A stretch of 64,000 nucleotides of DNA from FEN-1219 sp963810755 (GCA_963810755.1 CAWEOP010000003.1:124001-188000), one strand, 5' to 3'. Shown: positions 7,158 through 16,428, numbered from the stretch's first letter. The notes: generated from the letters alone by a model not told the origin. Numbers and translations: made by a program.

Positions 7158-9491
7158 TCACAGCATGCACGTTCGAGACCAAGTACGCTTGTGAACACGA
7201 TTCGGCGACAAAGCGGCGACTCCCTCTAGATGGACATCACTATCCTCGCCTACCTCGAGCCCGGCGACGAGAAACCGGACATCGTCATGGAGCAAGTCGC
7301 GAAGGCTCTCGAGTCGGACGGCCACAAGACGTCGATCCTCACGATCCGCCACGACGTCAAAGAGATCATCGACGGCCTCAAACGGCCGAAGCCCGACCTC
7401 ATCTTCAACCTCGTCGAGTCGTTCGGCCACGACATCCTCGGCGGCACGATGGGCGTCGCGGGGCTGCTCGACCTGCTCGAGCTGCCCTATACGGGCGGCG
7501 GACCGGGCGAAATCTTCCTCCAGGAGGACAAGGCGCTCGCGAAAAAGCTGCTCGCGTTCGAGCACATTCCGTATCCCGACTTCGCCACGTTCGCGCCGAA
7601 CGCGGACTTCGAGACCGGCGGCAACCTGCGCATGCCGCTGTTCGTGAAGCCGCTGCGGATGGACGCGTCGATCGGCATCGACGAGAAATCGTTCGTGCGC
7701 AACACGCAGCAGCTCATGGAGCGCGTGCTCTACATCCATAAGACCTTCGGCGACACGGCTCTCGCCGAGGAGTACATCGAGGGCCGCGAGTTCTACGTGG
7801 GCGTGCTCGGCAACGAGGAGCTCACGGCTTTGCCGCCGCTCGAGATGGACTTCTCGGGCATGAAGGACGGCAGCGTCAAGGTCATGGACAAGCAGGCCAA
7901 GTTCGACGAGACGAGCGACCGGTTCCATGGCACGAAGGTCGTCGTGCCGGACCTCGAGCCGGAGCTGCGCGCTCGCCTGCAGAAGGTGTCGCTCGAGGCG
8001 TATCGCGCGCTGCGCGTGCGGGACTACGGCCGTATCGACTTGCGGCTCGCCCAGACCGGCGAGATCTTCGTGATCGAGGTGAATGCGAACTGCTACCTCG
8101 AGGAGCACAGCGAGTTCTCGGTTGCCGCGAAGGCGCACGGCATCGAATATCCCGCGCTCGTGAACCGGATCGCGGGGCTCGCGATCGAGCGCTGGAAGCA
8201 TCGCAGCCGGGCGCAGCGCAAGCGCAAGAAGGCTCGCGAAGCCGGGACCTGATCCCTCCGACTTGATCGCTCCGCAAGCGGCCCCGGCTAAGGTCGGCGG
8301 GTCGACGTCCTTGCCGGCTTTGTCCGGCTCGGGCTTCGGAGCCTCGGCCTTCACCACCTCGGTGTCGGCTGCCTCGGTCTTGGCAACCTCGGCTTTGACG
8401 ACGTCTGTCTTCGCGGCGCGCGGTTCTTTCGCCTCGGCGAGCACTACGGTTTGCGCCGCCGTCTCCGGAAAATATGCGCCGCGATGCACGAAGTTCATCG
8501 CGAGCGACGTCACGAGGATCGTGACGCCGACGATCGCGGCACTCTCCGCGTCCTGCGGATAAACCTGCTCGAGCGCCTCGGCCCGCTTCGCGAGATCGCG
8601 TACCAGGCTGCGCGTCTTCTCCGGGAAGTGCCCGGTCCAGCGGAACACGTCGGCCATGAGCTGGCGCTCGAGCTTGCGAATCAGCGCGCCGGCCGGCCGC
8701 GTCTCGGCTGCTGGGCCCTGCTCGTTCACGTCCGGCAGATCGTCGAAGATCGCGCGCAGGTCGCCGTCGAGACCCGCGGCGCCGGGCTCGGTCTCCGGCG
8801 ACATGTCCTTGTAATAGTCCTCGATCGAGAAGTGCAGGCCCGTGACGTCCTCGTCGTGCTCCGCAGCGGTCACGAGCGGCTCGCGCGCGACGATCGCCTG
8901 CAGCGTGCGATCGCAGTATTCGAGCTTCGCGAGCGCGGTCGGGAGCTCCCCGTAGTCAGAACGCCAGTCGCTACCGGGCGTCATCCACACCGCGAACGTC
9001 TCGGACCAGTCCTCGTCGGGATGCTTCTGCGCGTACCAGCCGGGCAGATGGCGCACGAACCGGCGGCTGAACGGCTGCGGCCGATATTCCTCGCGATAGG
9101 ACTGCGTGATCGAGCCGAACAGCTTCACCCACGCTTCGTCGTCGTAGAGCTTATAGGCGTAGTTCACGACGTGGCCCATCTCGTGCCGCAGGTAGCGCAA
9201 GATGTCCGCCTGGTTGAAACCTTCGATGTGGCCGACCTCCTCGCCATGCAGCTCCGTGAGCTCGGGACGCGCGAGGTAGAACGGAATCGCGATCGCGACG
9301 GTGCCGAACGGCACGCCCCACTCGGTCGACAAATAGAAGCTCGGCGTCACTTTCGCGATCCCGAGCTTCGCGAGCTCCGCGCGAAACTCCGCGATCACGG
9401 GCTCGAGCCGCGTGTCCTCGATCGCGAGCCCCAGGTCGCGAATCGGCGACCCGAAGAGGTTGGACTCGCGGAACGAGGACATGTCGGCCAT
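7158..9491 (-). CDS. Zinc metallopeptidase-like protein with membrane segment
   Basis: The N-terminal 250 residues resemble putative zinc metallopeptidases: HEMGH at residues 103-107, then DWSETFAVWMTPGSDW, which supplies the third-ligand glutamate. A hydrophobic segment (IVGVTILVTSLAMNFV) follows near residue 320, then an Ala/Glu/Lys repeat tail. After about position 8290 the open frame runs on antisense to the whole ATP-grasp gene, where it no longer looks like protein. A one-base shift in the repeat tail would give a stop at 8288-8290. The real gene is therefore most likely 8288-9491, about 400 residues. The peptidase call is good; the literal 777-residue product is doubtful. Confidence 0.72.
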   Translation of the reverse strand: MADMSSFRESNLFGSPIRDLGLAIEDTRLEPVIAEFRAELAKLGIAKVTPSFYLSTEWGVPFGTVAIAIPFYLARPELTELHGEEVGHIEGFNQADILRYLRHEMGHVVNYAYKLYDDEAWVKLFGSITQSYREEYRPQPFSRRFVRHLPGWYAQKHPDEDWSETFAVWMTPGSDWRSDYGELPTALAKLEYCDRTLQAIVAREPLVTAAEHDEDVTGLHFSIEDYYKDMSPETEPGAAGLDGDLRAIFDDLPDVNEQGPAAETRPAGALIRKLERQLMADVFRWTGHFPEKTRSLVRDLAKRAEALEQVYPQDAESAAIVGVTILVTSLAMNFVHRGAYFPETAAQTVVLAEAKEPRAAKTDVVKAEVAKTEAADTEVVKAEAPKPEPDKAGKDVDPPTLAGAACGAIKSEGSGPGFASLLALALRPAAMLPALDREPRDPVHERGIFDAVRLRGNRELAVLLEVAVRIHLDHEDLAGLGEPQVDTAVVPHAQRAIRLERHLLQASAQLRLEVRHDDLRAMEPVARLVELGLLVHDLDAAVLHAREVHLERRQSRELLVAEHAHVELAALDVLLGESRVAEGLMDVEHALHELLRVAHERFLVDADRRVHPQRLHEQRHAQVAAGLEVRVRRERGEVGIRNVLEREQLFRERLVLLEEDFARSAARIGQLEQVEQPRDAHRAAEDVVAERLDEVEDEVGLRPFEAVDDLFDVVADREDRRLVAVRLESLRDLLHDDVRFLVAGLEVGEDSDVHLEGVAALSPNRVHKRTWSRTCML
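7230..8252 (+). CDS. ATP-grasp ligase, D-Ala-D-Ala ligase-like
   Basis: A 340-residue soluble enzyme with the D-alanine-D-alanine ligase layout: an N-terminal Rossmann-like domain (PDLIFNLVESFGHD), a TGGGPG loop, a central ATP-grasp domain with the LFVKPL lysine, EEYIEGREFYVGVLG, and the C-terminal metal-binding segment YGRIDLRL followed by FVIEVNANCYLE. The N-terminal motif differs from true Ddl enzymes, so it more likely joins other amino acids or peptides. The C-terminus is a lysine/arginine-rich tail. It faces a metallopeptidase gene tail to tail. The exact product cannot be told from sequence. Confidence 0.9.
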   Translation: MDITILAYLEPGDEKPDIVMEQVAKALESDGHKTSILTIRHDVKEIIDGLKRPKPDLIFNLVESFGHDILGGTMGVAGLLDLLELPYTGGGPGEIFLQEDKALAKKLLAFEHIPYPDFATFAPNADFETGGNLRMPLFVKPLRMDASIGIDEKSFVRNTQQLMERVLYIHKTFGDTALAEEYIEGREFYVGVLGNEELTALPPLEMDFSGMKDGSVKVMDKQAKFDETSDRFHGTKVVVPDLEPELRARLQKVSLEAYRALRVRDYGRIDLRLAQTGEIFVIEVNANCYLEEHSEFSVAAKAHGIEYPALVNRIAGLAIERWKHRSRAQRKRKKAREAGT

Positions 9492-9668
9492 GGTTTGGGG
9501 GTTCTTGGCGTTGGCGGGCTATGTTCGTGCCTCGCGCAAATCGCAGCAAGCGCCGTGCCAGAAACCCCGGTATCTCAACGATCACCGCGGGTCTCTCGCG
9601 TTCCGTCACATGCCTCCGCGCGCGTCCGAACCGGCCGGTCTGTCATCCGGCATAACGTTCCGCGCGGA

Positions 9669-9709
9669 TTGACACTCCGGCGGCAAACGCCCTAGTGTTG
9701 ACGGGCGTT
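9669..9709 (+). promoter_or_regulatory. Promoter with overlapping inverted repeat
   Basis: TTGACA (9669-9674), an 18-base spacer and TAGTGT (9693-9698). An inverted repeat, AACGCCC (9686-9692) and GGGCGTT (9703-9709), brackets the -10 element. This would drive the three-gene secreted-protein operon starting at 9725. Confidence 0.45.
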
Positions 9710-9724
9710 GTAGGGGGAGAGCGC

Positions 9725-10519
9725 ATGTCGAGACCGGTGCGAGCGATCGCTTGGGCGGTCTTCTTTTCGTTCGGAGCCTGTGCGCCAGCCGGCGCGCAGT
9801 GGTGGCTCGGCGTCCCGGCGGGCAAGGCCCCGCGCACGGCCGCGGGCGACTTCGACTTGGCCGCCCCCGCCCCGCGCCTGGCCGACGGCCACCCCGATCT
9901 CAACGGCGTGTGGGAACCGATCAAGACCTATTCGCGCGACCTCGCCGCCGACCTGCATCCCGACATCAAGAGCGTGCCGTTCCAGCCCTGGGCCAAGAAG
10001 CTCGCGGACGAGCGCGCCGATGGCGCGCACTCGCGCGACGACCCACCGGCTCGATGCCTGCCGCAGGGCGTGCCCCGGCTCGCGGGCGCGCCGGGCCCCT
10101 GGAAGCTCGTGCAGACCCCGGGTCTGATCGTCGTGATCTACGAGTCGTTCACTCTGTGGCGGCAGATCTTCACGGATGGCCGCAAGCTCGCGGACGAGGT
10201 AAACCCGACGTGGCTCGGCTATTCCACCGGCAAGTGGGACGGCGACACGCTCGTGGTCGAGACGCGCGGCTTCAACGGCAAGGCGTGGCTCGATCAAGTC
10301 GGCAAGCCGTCGACCGAGCAGCTGCGCGTGACGGAGCGCTACCGGCGCAAGGATTACGGGCACCTCGACATGCAGATCACGATCGACGACCCCGGCGCGT
10401 ACACGGAGCCGTGGACCGTCGTCGAGCACTTCGATTTACGGCCCGCGACGGACCTGCTCGAGTTCGCCTGCAACGAGAACAATCGCGACTTGGCGCATCT
10501 TCAGTCCGCCACCGACTGA
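9725..10519 (+). CDS. Secreted WDGDTLVV-family protein
   Basis: A 264-residue secreted protein. Signal peptide 1-24 ends in PAGAQ and is followed by WWLGVPAGKAPR. Core motifs are HPDLNGVW, CLPQGVPR, LWRQIFTDGRKL, WLGYSTGKWDGDTLVVETRGF, TERYRRKD, TIDDPGAYTEPWT and a terminal FACNENNRD. These are shared almost residue for residue with the paralog at 10975. The two conserved cysteines could form a disulphide. The start is fixed by AGGGGGAG just upstream of the ATG. The family is common in environmental proteobacteria and acidobacteria but has no known function that I can name. It heads an operon with a DUF6152 gene and its own paralog. Confidence 0.9.
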   Translation: MSRPVRAIAWAVFFSFGACAPAGAQWWLGVPAGKAPRTAAGDFDLAAPAPRLADGHPDLNGVWEPIKTYSRDLAADLHPDIKSVPFQPWAKKLADERADGAHSRDDPPARCLPQGVPRLAGAPGPWKLVQTPGLIVVIYESFTLWRQIFTDGRKLADEVNPTWLGYSTGKWDGDTLVVETRGFNGKAWLDQVGKPSTEQLRVTERYRRKDYGHLDMQITIDDPGAYTEPWTVVEHFDLRPATDLLEFACNENNRDLAHLQSATD

Positions 10520-10556
10520 CGGCGCAGCCGAGCGCAGGCACGCAAGAGGACGCAAC

Positions 10557-10973
10557 ATGAAGACCAGGACCGCTCTCGCTTCGCTCACGCTGACGCTGCT
10601 CGCCGGGCTCCCCGCGCAGGCGCACCACTCGTTCGCCGCGCAATACGACGCGGCGAAGCCGATCACGCTGACCGGCAAGGTCACGAAGGTCGAGTGGACG
10701 AACCCACACATCTATATCTACATGGACGTGCCGGACGAGAAGACGGGCTCCGCGGTGAACTGGGCGCTCGAGATGGGCGGGCCCAACGCGCTGATCCGCT
10801 TGGGCTGGACGCGCAACTCGCTGAAGCCCGACGACCTCATCACTGTTGAAGGCAGCCTCGCGAAGGATGGCAGCCATCTCGCGAACGCGAAGTCGATCGT
10901 GATGACCGCGACCGGTAAGAAGATGCTCGCTGGCTCGAGCGGCGGCACCGGCGGCGGCGCCGAAGAGCGCTAG
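10557..10973 (+). CDS. DUF6152 secreted protein
   Basis: A 138-residue protein with a signal peptide ending AQA, directly followed by the hallmark HHSFAAQYDAAKPITLTGKV and then VEWTNPHIYIYMDV. This is the DUF6152 domain, a small beta-rich secreted module. The double histidine at the mature N-terminus is striking and could bind a metal, but that is a guess. Short glycine-rich C-terminus. AGAGGA precedes the ATG. It lies 37 bases after one WDGDTLVV paralog and 1 base before the other, so all three are surely co-transcribed. Confidence 0.92.
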   Translation: MKTRTALASLTLTLLAGLPAQAHHSFAAQYDAAKPITLTGKVTKVEWTNPHIYIYMDVPDEKTGSAVNWALEMGGPNALIRLGWTRNSLKPDDLITVEGSLAKDGSHLANAKSIVMTATGKKMLAGSSGGTGGGAEER

Positions 10974-10974
10974 C

Positions 10975-11766
10975 ATGCGGCGCCTCGCCGCTCTCGCGCC
11001 GCTCGCAGCCTGGCTCGCGCTCGGCGCAGCCTCGCCCGCGAGCGCCCAATGGTGGCTCGACGTTCCGAGCACGGTGCCGCGCAACGCGAACGGCGAGCCG
11101 AACCTCGAGGCGCCCGCGCCGCGCACGAAGGACGGTAAGCCCGATCTCAACGGCCTCTGGAATCCCAACGCGAACAAGTATCTGCGCGACATCGCGGTCG
11201 ACCTCAAGCCCGGCGAAGTGCCCTTCCAACCGTGGGCGAAGAAGGTCGCCGACGAGCGCGCCGACGGCTCGCACTCGCGCGAGGATCCGGACGCGAACTG
11301 CCTGCCGCAGGGCGTGCCGAGAATCGGCGCGGCGCCGGCGCCGTACAAGTTCGTGCAGACCGAAGGCCTGATCGTCGTCGTGCACGAAGCGTTCTCGCTG
11401 TGGCGGCAGATATTCACGGACGGCCGCAAGCTCGCCGACGAGGTCAATCCGACTTGGCTCGGCTATTCGACGGGCCGCTGGGACGGCGACACGCTCGTCG
11501 TCGATTCGCGCGGCTTCAACGGCAAGACCTGGCTCGATCAGGTCGGCAAGCCGACGACGGAGAAGCTGCACGTGATCGAGCGCTACACGCGCAAGGACTT
11601 CGGCCACATGGATCTCGAGATCACGATCGACGATCCCGGTGCGTACACGAAGCCGTGGACCGTGAAGCAGAACCTCACGCTGTTGCCCGACACGGAGCTG
11701 CTCGAGTTCATCTGTAACGAGAACAATCGCGACCTCGACCACTTGCCCGGCGGCGACGTCCAATAG
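10975..11766 (+). CDS. Secreted WDGDTLVV-family protein, paralog of the 9725 gene
   Basis: A 263-residue secreted protein with a signal peptide (ending SPASAQ) and the same sequence of motifs as the gene at 9725: WWLDVPSTVPRN, KPDLNGLWN, CLPQGVPRI, LWRQIFTDGRKLADEVNPTW, GRWDGDTLVVDSRGF, IERYTRKDFGHMDLEITIDD and a terminal FICNENNRD. The two are clearly recent duplicates separated by a DUF6152 gene. The start codon lies one base after the stop of the DUF6152 gene. Function unknown. Confidence 0.9.
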   Translation: MRRLAALAPLAAWLALGAASPASAQWWLDVPSTVPRNANGEPNLEAPAPRTKDGKPDLNGLWNPNANKYLRDIAVDLKPGEVPFQPWAKKVADERADGSHSREDPDANCLPQGVPRIGAAPAPYKFVQTEGLIVVVHEAFSLWRQIFTDGRKLADEVNPTWLGYSTGRWDGDTLVVDSRGFNGKTWLDQVGKPTTEKLHVIERYTRKDFGHMDLEITIDDPGAYTKPWTVKQNLTLLPDTELLEFICNENNRDLDHLPGGDVQ

Positions 11767-11801
11767 CCGACGAGCTGGCGCGGCGGCGAGCGAAAAGACC
11801 G

Positions 11802-13526
11802 TCAGTCGAGGTAGGTCTGCTCCGCGGCGCCGAGCACTTCGGTGCTCGTCGGCTCGATCCAACCCGCGTAGCGAACGACGCGTCCGGCGAGCGGCAGGTC
11901 GATCGCGACGCTGAACTCGAAGCGGCGCTGCGCCTCCGTCTCGAACGATTCGCTGCGCGGCGCTAGCCGAAGCGGCAGTGGTATACCGAACGCGCTCCAG
12001 CGACGTACGACGAGCTCGAGCTTACCGTGCTGAACGACGAGCGCGATTCCGAACGTGAACGGACCGAACCGCTCGCAGAGGAGCGCTTCGTAACGGCCGG
12101 TGCCTGCGAATTGCACGCTCGTGAACCGGTGCGAGCCGAACTCGCGCAGCCACGTTTCGACGCCGCGCTCGCGCTTGAACGTCACTCTGAGCTCGACGTC
12201 CTCCGCCGCGGGCGGGAAACGGAACAGCGTGGCGACGAGCCGGGCGAGCACGCCGTCGCCGCGTGTGACGGTCGCGCGCCCAACCACGGTCGAGGTCGTC
12301 ACCGAGCCGTGCACGTCGCGCAGCGCTTGCGGCAGCGCGCGCCACGCGTCGCCGAGAACCGCGCGGTAGAGCGGCACGTCGCCGCGCAGCTCGTCCGTGC
12401 GCTCACCGCAGTGGATCGCGCGGCGGGCGAACGCGCTCTCGTATTCCGCAAGCTCGATCTCATGCACCGCCGCTCGAGCACCCGGGACGGGCGAGTGCCC
12501 CTCGAGCACGCGACGGACGAGAATCTCGGCCGCCATCGACGGGATGTTCGGCCCGTCCTCGCCTTCCGCGATGAGGTGCCACGAGCGCGTGAGCCGCGAG
12601 CCGTCCGCCCGCGTGCCGCGCATCTCGACGAACATGCCGCCGCGCAACTCCCCTAACTTCAGCGCATTGGCGACGCGGTGCATCGTGGACGCGAACGGCG
12701 CGAGCGTCGGCAGGAGCCGCAGCCGCACGCAGTGCGCGAGCACGCGCAGGCACCAATGCAGGAACGCAGGAGTCGGCGCCGCGCCGGCCCAGACCGATTG
12801 GATCTCCGGACGCACCGCCGCGAGCGCCTCGAGGTCGGGCACGTCGACGAGCGAATACGTGAGTGGCGCGAGCGGCACGCGGCCCGGCGGCGCGATCGTG
12901 AAACGGCGCGTCTCGCAGAGCGCGTACGCGGTGGCCGCGCGGCCGGCCCGAATGAGGCGCAGCGGCTTGCCCGCATAGCCCGCGATCGCGCGCATCACGG
13001 TGGCGCCCACGCCCGCGTACGGCACGGGCGCGATCCCCACCGTGCTCGATTCGACGGCCGCGACGCCGCGCGCGAGGTGCCGAAGCACCGCGGCATGCAG
13101 CACGGGAAAGCTGCTCGCGCCCGTCAGCACGAAACGATCGGCTGCTTTCGCGGCCGCATCGAGCTGCACGATGTCTCTCACGAAGGCCGACCCGTCCGCT
13201 AGATCGAGGTAGTGAGCTCCAACTGCGAGCGCCGCGCGCGCGACCCGGTAAGGATCCTCGCCGTACGCTTGGAACGGGCCCGATGCGTCCACGACGATGT
13301 CGGGCCGCAGCGCCGCGATCGCCCGCGCAACGTCGCCGTCGCGATCGACTACGGCGGGCGTGCGCGCAGCGTTACCGGGCAGCGCGGCGCAGAATGCGTC
13401 GGCCTTGGCGCGCGAGCGCCCGGCGATCACGAGGTGAACGCGCGGCTCGTCGCAGAGCAGGTGCGCGAGACGGCCACCGAACGCGCCGTAGCCGCCGAGG
13501 ATCAGCACCGTGAGTTGCGAGGGCAC
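11802..13526 (-). CDS. Saccharopine dehydrogenase-like NAD(P) domain fused to DUF4166
   Basis: A 574-residue protein. The N-terminus is a Rossmann domain of the saccharopine-dehydrogenase type (VLILGGYGAFGGRLA, then VIAGRSRAKADAF and DIVVDASGPFQAYG). The last 200 residues (from about DVPLYRAVLGDAWRALPQALR) look like a DUF4166 domain, a pairing known from other proteobacteria. The substrate is unknown; lipid or polyketide metabolism is only a guess. I chose GTG at 13526, preceded by GAGGA, over the upstream ATG at 13577 because the Rossmann strand begins immediately after it. It is convergent with the preceding operon. Confidence 0.87.
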   Translation of the reverse strand: MPSQLTVLILGGYGAFGGRLAHLLCDEPRVHLVIAGRSRAKADAFCAALPGNAARTPAVVDRDGDVARAIAALRPDIVVDASGPFQAYGEDPYRVARAALAVGAHYLDLADGSAFVRDIVQLDAAAKAADRFVLTGASSFPVLHAAVLRHLARGVAAVESSTVGIAPVPYAGVGATVMRAIAGYAGKPLRLIRAGRAATAYALCETRRFTIAPPGRVPLAPLTYSLVDVPDLEALAAVRPEIQSVWAGAAPTPAFLHWCLRVLAHCVRLRLLPTLAPFASTMHRVANALKLGELRGGMFVEMRGTRADGSRLTRSWHLIAEGEDGPNIPSMAAEILVRRVLEGHSPVPGARAAVHEIELAEYESAFARRAIHCGERTDELRGDVPLYRAVLGDAWRALPQALRDVHGSVTTSTVVGRATVTRGDGVLARLVATLFRFPPAAEDVELRVTFKRERGVETWLREFGSHRFTSVQFAGTGRYEALLCERFGPFTFGIALVVQHGKLELVVRRWSAFGIPLPLRLAPRSESFETEAQRRFEFSVAIDLPLAGRVVRYAGWIEPTSTEVLGAAEQTYLD

Positions 13527-13679
13527 GCGCGAATCCTCGCAACACCGCGCGGCCGCCACAAGGCGGCGGGCACTCAAAGTCCGCTCGCCGTCGCCACTGC
13601 GCGCGCATACCTAAAGTCGCTACACTGGCGCACCGACGTCGTATGCCACGGCTCCCGCTCGACATCGCCGGAGACGGCC

Positions 13680-14765
13680 ATGCTCAAACTGCTCGGCAGG
13701 ATTCTCGTGTGGGTGGCCGCGATTGCCGTCGTGCTGATCGGCGCCGGCCTCGGCTATCGCGCGTGGCGCGTGAACGAGGCGGACGCGGCGCTCACGATCT
13801 CGTCGCCGAACGGAATCGACGAAGCGATGTTCGTGCCGATCAACGGCAGCGAGCAGTGGGTCACGATCCGCGGCCAAGATCGCAAGAATCCCGTCGTGCT
13901 CGTAATTCATGGCGGGCCGGGCACGGCGCTTGCGCCCTTCGCTGCGCCGCTTCTCGCCTACGAGCAGCGGTACACGCTCGTGCAATGGGATCAGCCCGGC
14001 GCCGCGAAGACGTTCCGGCGCGCCGGCAACGAGCTCGCGCCCGGCATGACGATCGACTCCGTCGTGCGAGACGGCGTCGCCGTCGCCGAATTCGTGAAAA
14101 CGCATCTCGGCGCGGACAAGATGATCCTGCTCGGCTGGTCGTGGGGCTCGATCATCGGGGTCGAGATGGCGAGACAGCGTCCGGACCTGTTCGCGGCCTA
14201 TGTCGGCACGGGACAGATCGCCGACCTGCAAGCCGGAGAAGCCCTCGTGTACTCGCGCGTCCTCGCGAAAGCGCGAGCGCAACGCAACGCGGATGCGATT
14301 CGCGAGCTCGAGGCCGTCGGCCCCCCGCCCTACGACTCGACGAGAGAGCTCGAAACGCAGCGCAAGTGGGCGTCGACTCTCGCCGGGGAACCGCCGGCTG
14401 CGACTCAGATATTGAGACAGCTGGCATTCGCGCCGCGGTATTCGCTGATCGATGTCGCGAGCTACCTGCGCGGCGTGCTCGCAAGCAGCGACCACTTCTT
14501 CGGGTCCAAGATGGACGGCCCGGCATTCGACGTGGATCTTGCCGCCACCGCCACGGTTTTCGAGATCCCGGTCATCTTCATTCAAGGGTCGGAGGACGAC
14601 TTCACGCCGGCCGAGCTCGCGCGCGGCTATCTCGATTCGCTCACGGCGCCGCAAAAAGCCTACGTATCGATCGAAGGCGCGGGTCACATGGCGTTGATCG
14701 CCAACAGCGATAGGTTCCTAGCGGCGCTGAACGAGCGCGTGCGGACACTTGCCGCTGCCGACTAA
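13680..14765 (+). CDS. Alpha/beta hydrolase, prolyl aminopeptidase-like
   Basis: A 361-residue protein with an N-terminal membrane anchor (residues about 7-27). HGGPG at 77-81 supplies the oxyanion hole and GWSWGS at 152-157 the nucleophile Ser154. An Asp in GSEDDFTP and the His in GAGHMAL complete the triad. HGGPG and GWSWG are the hallmarks of prolyl iminopeptidases and related hydrolases. The anchor suggests that the enzyme works at the outer face of the inner membrane. The start has GGAGA upstream. It stands alone, divergent from the DUF4166 fusion gene. Confidence 0.9.
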   Translation: MLKLLGRILVWVAAIAVVLIGAGLGYRAWRVNEADAALTISSPNGIDEAMFVPINGSEQWVTIRGQDRKNPVVLVIHGGPGTALAPFAAPLLAYEQRYTLVQWDQPGAAKTFRRAGNELAPGMTIDSVVRDGVAVAEFVKTHLGADKMILLGWSWGSIIGVEMARQRPDLFAAYVGTGQIADLQAGEALVYSRVLAKARAQRNADAIRELEAVGPPPYDSTRELETQRKWASTLAGEPPAATQILRQLAFAPRYSLIDVASYLRGVLASSDHFFGSKMDGPAFDVDLAATATVFEIPVIFIQGSEDDFTPAELARGYLDSLTAPQKAYVSIEGAGHMALIANSDRFLAALNERVRTLAAAD

Positions 14766-14855
14766 AGGCGGCGCGTTGGCGCCGCGGGCGGGGGCGGAGG
14801 CGTGTGCAAAGGCGCTTTTGGGGGCACAATGACGCGTCGAGGAGGGGAGCACGAA

Positions 14856-15971
14856 ATGAACACCATCACTCAGAGCTGCCGCCATGCGGCCGTCATCGTC
14901 GCATTGGCTGTCGCCGCCGTTTTCGCGCCGCACGTCCAAGCCCATCACGCGTTCGCCACCGAGTTCGACGCGAGCCTCGAAGGCGAGGTGAAAGGCACCG
15001 TCACGCGCGTCTGGTGGCAGAACCCGCACATCCGTTACGACGTCTCGATGAAGATGCCGGACGGCTCGACGCAAGAATGGGCGCTGCTGCCGCCCGGCAA
15101 CTTGCCGACGTACCGGCGCGAGAACTGGACCGAGCAGACCGTTCAAGTCGGCTACTCCGTCACCGCGAAAGGCAACCTGGGCCGCGATGCCGCGAAGAAG
15201 CTCTACGCCACGTGCATCAGCCTCGACAGCGGTCCCGAGAAGGGCCGGCAGCTCGGCCGCTGCGTCGGCAGCGCGGGCACCGTAACGGAGGTCACCGCCG
15301 ATCCGAACGTCGACTACACCGTGCACGCGAAGAACTTCCCCGTGAACATCACGGGCTTCTGGGAGAACCGCTACAAGTTTCACGTGACCGTCGACGACTT
15401 CGACCCGAAGCCCATGCCGATGACAGCCGAGGCGAAGGCCATTTACCAGGGCCGCAAGTACGGTGACGACCACGTGCTGCGCTGCCTGCCGGCGGGGCTG
15501 CCGCGGATCTTCGGCTCGCCGTACCCGATGCAGGTGCTCGACTCGGGCGATCACTATTTGATGGTGTTCATGCAAGACAACACGCCGCGGCGCATCTGGA
15601 TGGATGGCCGGAGCCCGCCCGCGGAGCAGCCGCTCACGTCGATGGGCTTCTCGAAGGGCCACTGGGAAGAACGCACGCTGGTGATCGAGACGACGATGCT
15701 CACGCCGGGCTGGCTCGACGGGTCGGGGTATCCGATGAGCGGCGGCAACGACACACGGATCGTCGAGCGTTGGACCGTCGCGGCCAACGGCGTCACGATC
15801 GACCGCACGATGACCGTGTACGACAAGCTCTACACGGCGCCGCTCGTGCGCACGCGCGGCTCGCAACGAGGCGACGCGAAGCTGGGCCTGATCGAGAGCG
15901 AGCCGTGCGACGCGACGCCGTTCTACTACGAGCTTCTGCAAAAGGGCGAGCTCGAGCAGCGGCTGAAGTAG
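14856..15971 (+). CDS. DUF6152-WDGDTLVV module fusion, secreted
   Basis: A 371-residue secreted protein in which both modules found elsewhere as separate genes are joined. After the signal peptide (ending HVQA) comes HHAFATEFDASLEGEV and VWWQNPHIRYDV, the DUF6152 pattern. From about residue 165 (NITGFWENRY) the second module follows: CLPAGLPRIFG, IWMDGRSPP, FSKGHWEERTLVIETT, VERWTVAANG and a terminal ESEPC. The WDGD core is changed here to WEER. The start at 14856 is fixed by AGGAGGGG upstream. The fusion suggests that the separate proteins act together. Confidence 0.9.
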   Translation: MNTITQSCRHAAVIVALAVAAVFAPHVQAHHAFATEFDASLEGEVKGTVTRVWWQNPHIRYDVSMKMPDGSTQEWALLPPGNLPTYRRENWTEQTVQVGYSVTAKGNLGRDAAKKLYATCISLDSGPEKGRQLGRCVGSAGTVTEVTADPNVDYTVHAKNFPVNITGFWENRYKFHVTVDDFDPKPMPMTAEAKAIYQGRKYGDDHVLRCLPAGLPRIFGSPYPMQVLDSGDHYLMVFMQDNTPRRIWMDGRSPPAEQPLTSMGFSKGHWEERTLVIETTMLTPGWLDGSGYPMSGGNDTRIVERWTVAANGVTIDRTMTVYDKLYTAPLVRTRGSQRGDAKLGLIESEPCDATPFYYELLQKGELEQRLK

Positions 15972-15975
15972 CGCG

Positions 15976-16332
15976 CTAGTCGTATTCGGTGTATTTGCGC
16001 GAGTCGCCGCGCACGCGCTCGACTGGATACTTGCGCTCGTTGAGCACGAGCTTTTCCGCGGCCGCGGCGAGCAGATCGATCTCGAGCTTGTCCGCGATCC
16101 GCAGCAGGTAAATGAACACGTCGGCCGCCTCGAGCCGCACGCGCTCGCGGCGCTCTGCGTCGAGTCCGCGGCTCTGCTCCTCCGTGAGCCACTGGAATTG
16201 TTCGACGAGCTCGGCCGCTTCGACTGACAATGCCATCGCAAGATTCTTCGGCGAGTGGAACTGGTCCCAGTCGCGAACGGCGGCAAATTCCCTGAGCCGG
16301 CGCTGCAGCTCCGCAATCCGATCAACCGACAT
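15976..16332 (-). CDS. MazG-type nucleotide pyrophosphohydrolase
   Basis: A 118-residue protein of the short all-alpha NTP pyrophosphatase class (dCTP pyrophosphatase/RS21-C6-like). The motif EAAELVEQFQW followed by ERVRLEAADVFIYLL gives the paired E-x2-E and E-x2-D metal ligands. FHSPKNLAMALSVEAAEL is typical of the family. It hydrolyses nucleoside triphosphates to monophosphates, probably to clean the pool of unusual dNTPs. It is convergent with the fusion gene at 14856 and divergent from the nuclease-helicase. Confidence 0.93.
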   Translation of the reverse strand: MSVDRIAELQRRLREFAAVRDWDQFHSPKNLAMALSVEAAELVEQFQWLTEEQSRGLDAERRERVRLEAADVFIYLLRIADKLEIDLLAAAAEKLVLNERKYPVERVRGDSRKYTEYD

Positions 16333-16428
16333 CGATTTCCTCCTTCAAGCTTCACGGGCGGCACCAGCGCGCAGTCCCGCGTCGCCTAGCGGGCCCACGA
16401 AGTATTCCACATCTAATATGATCCGCCG

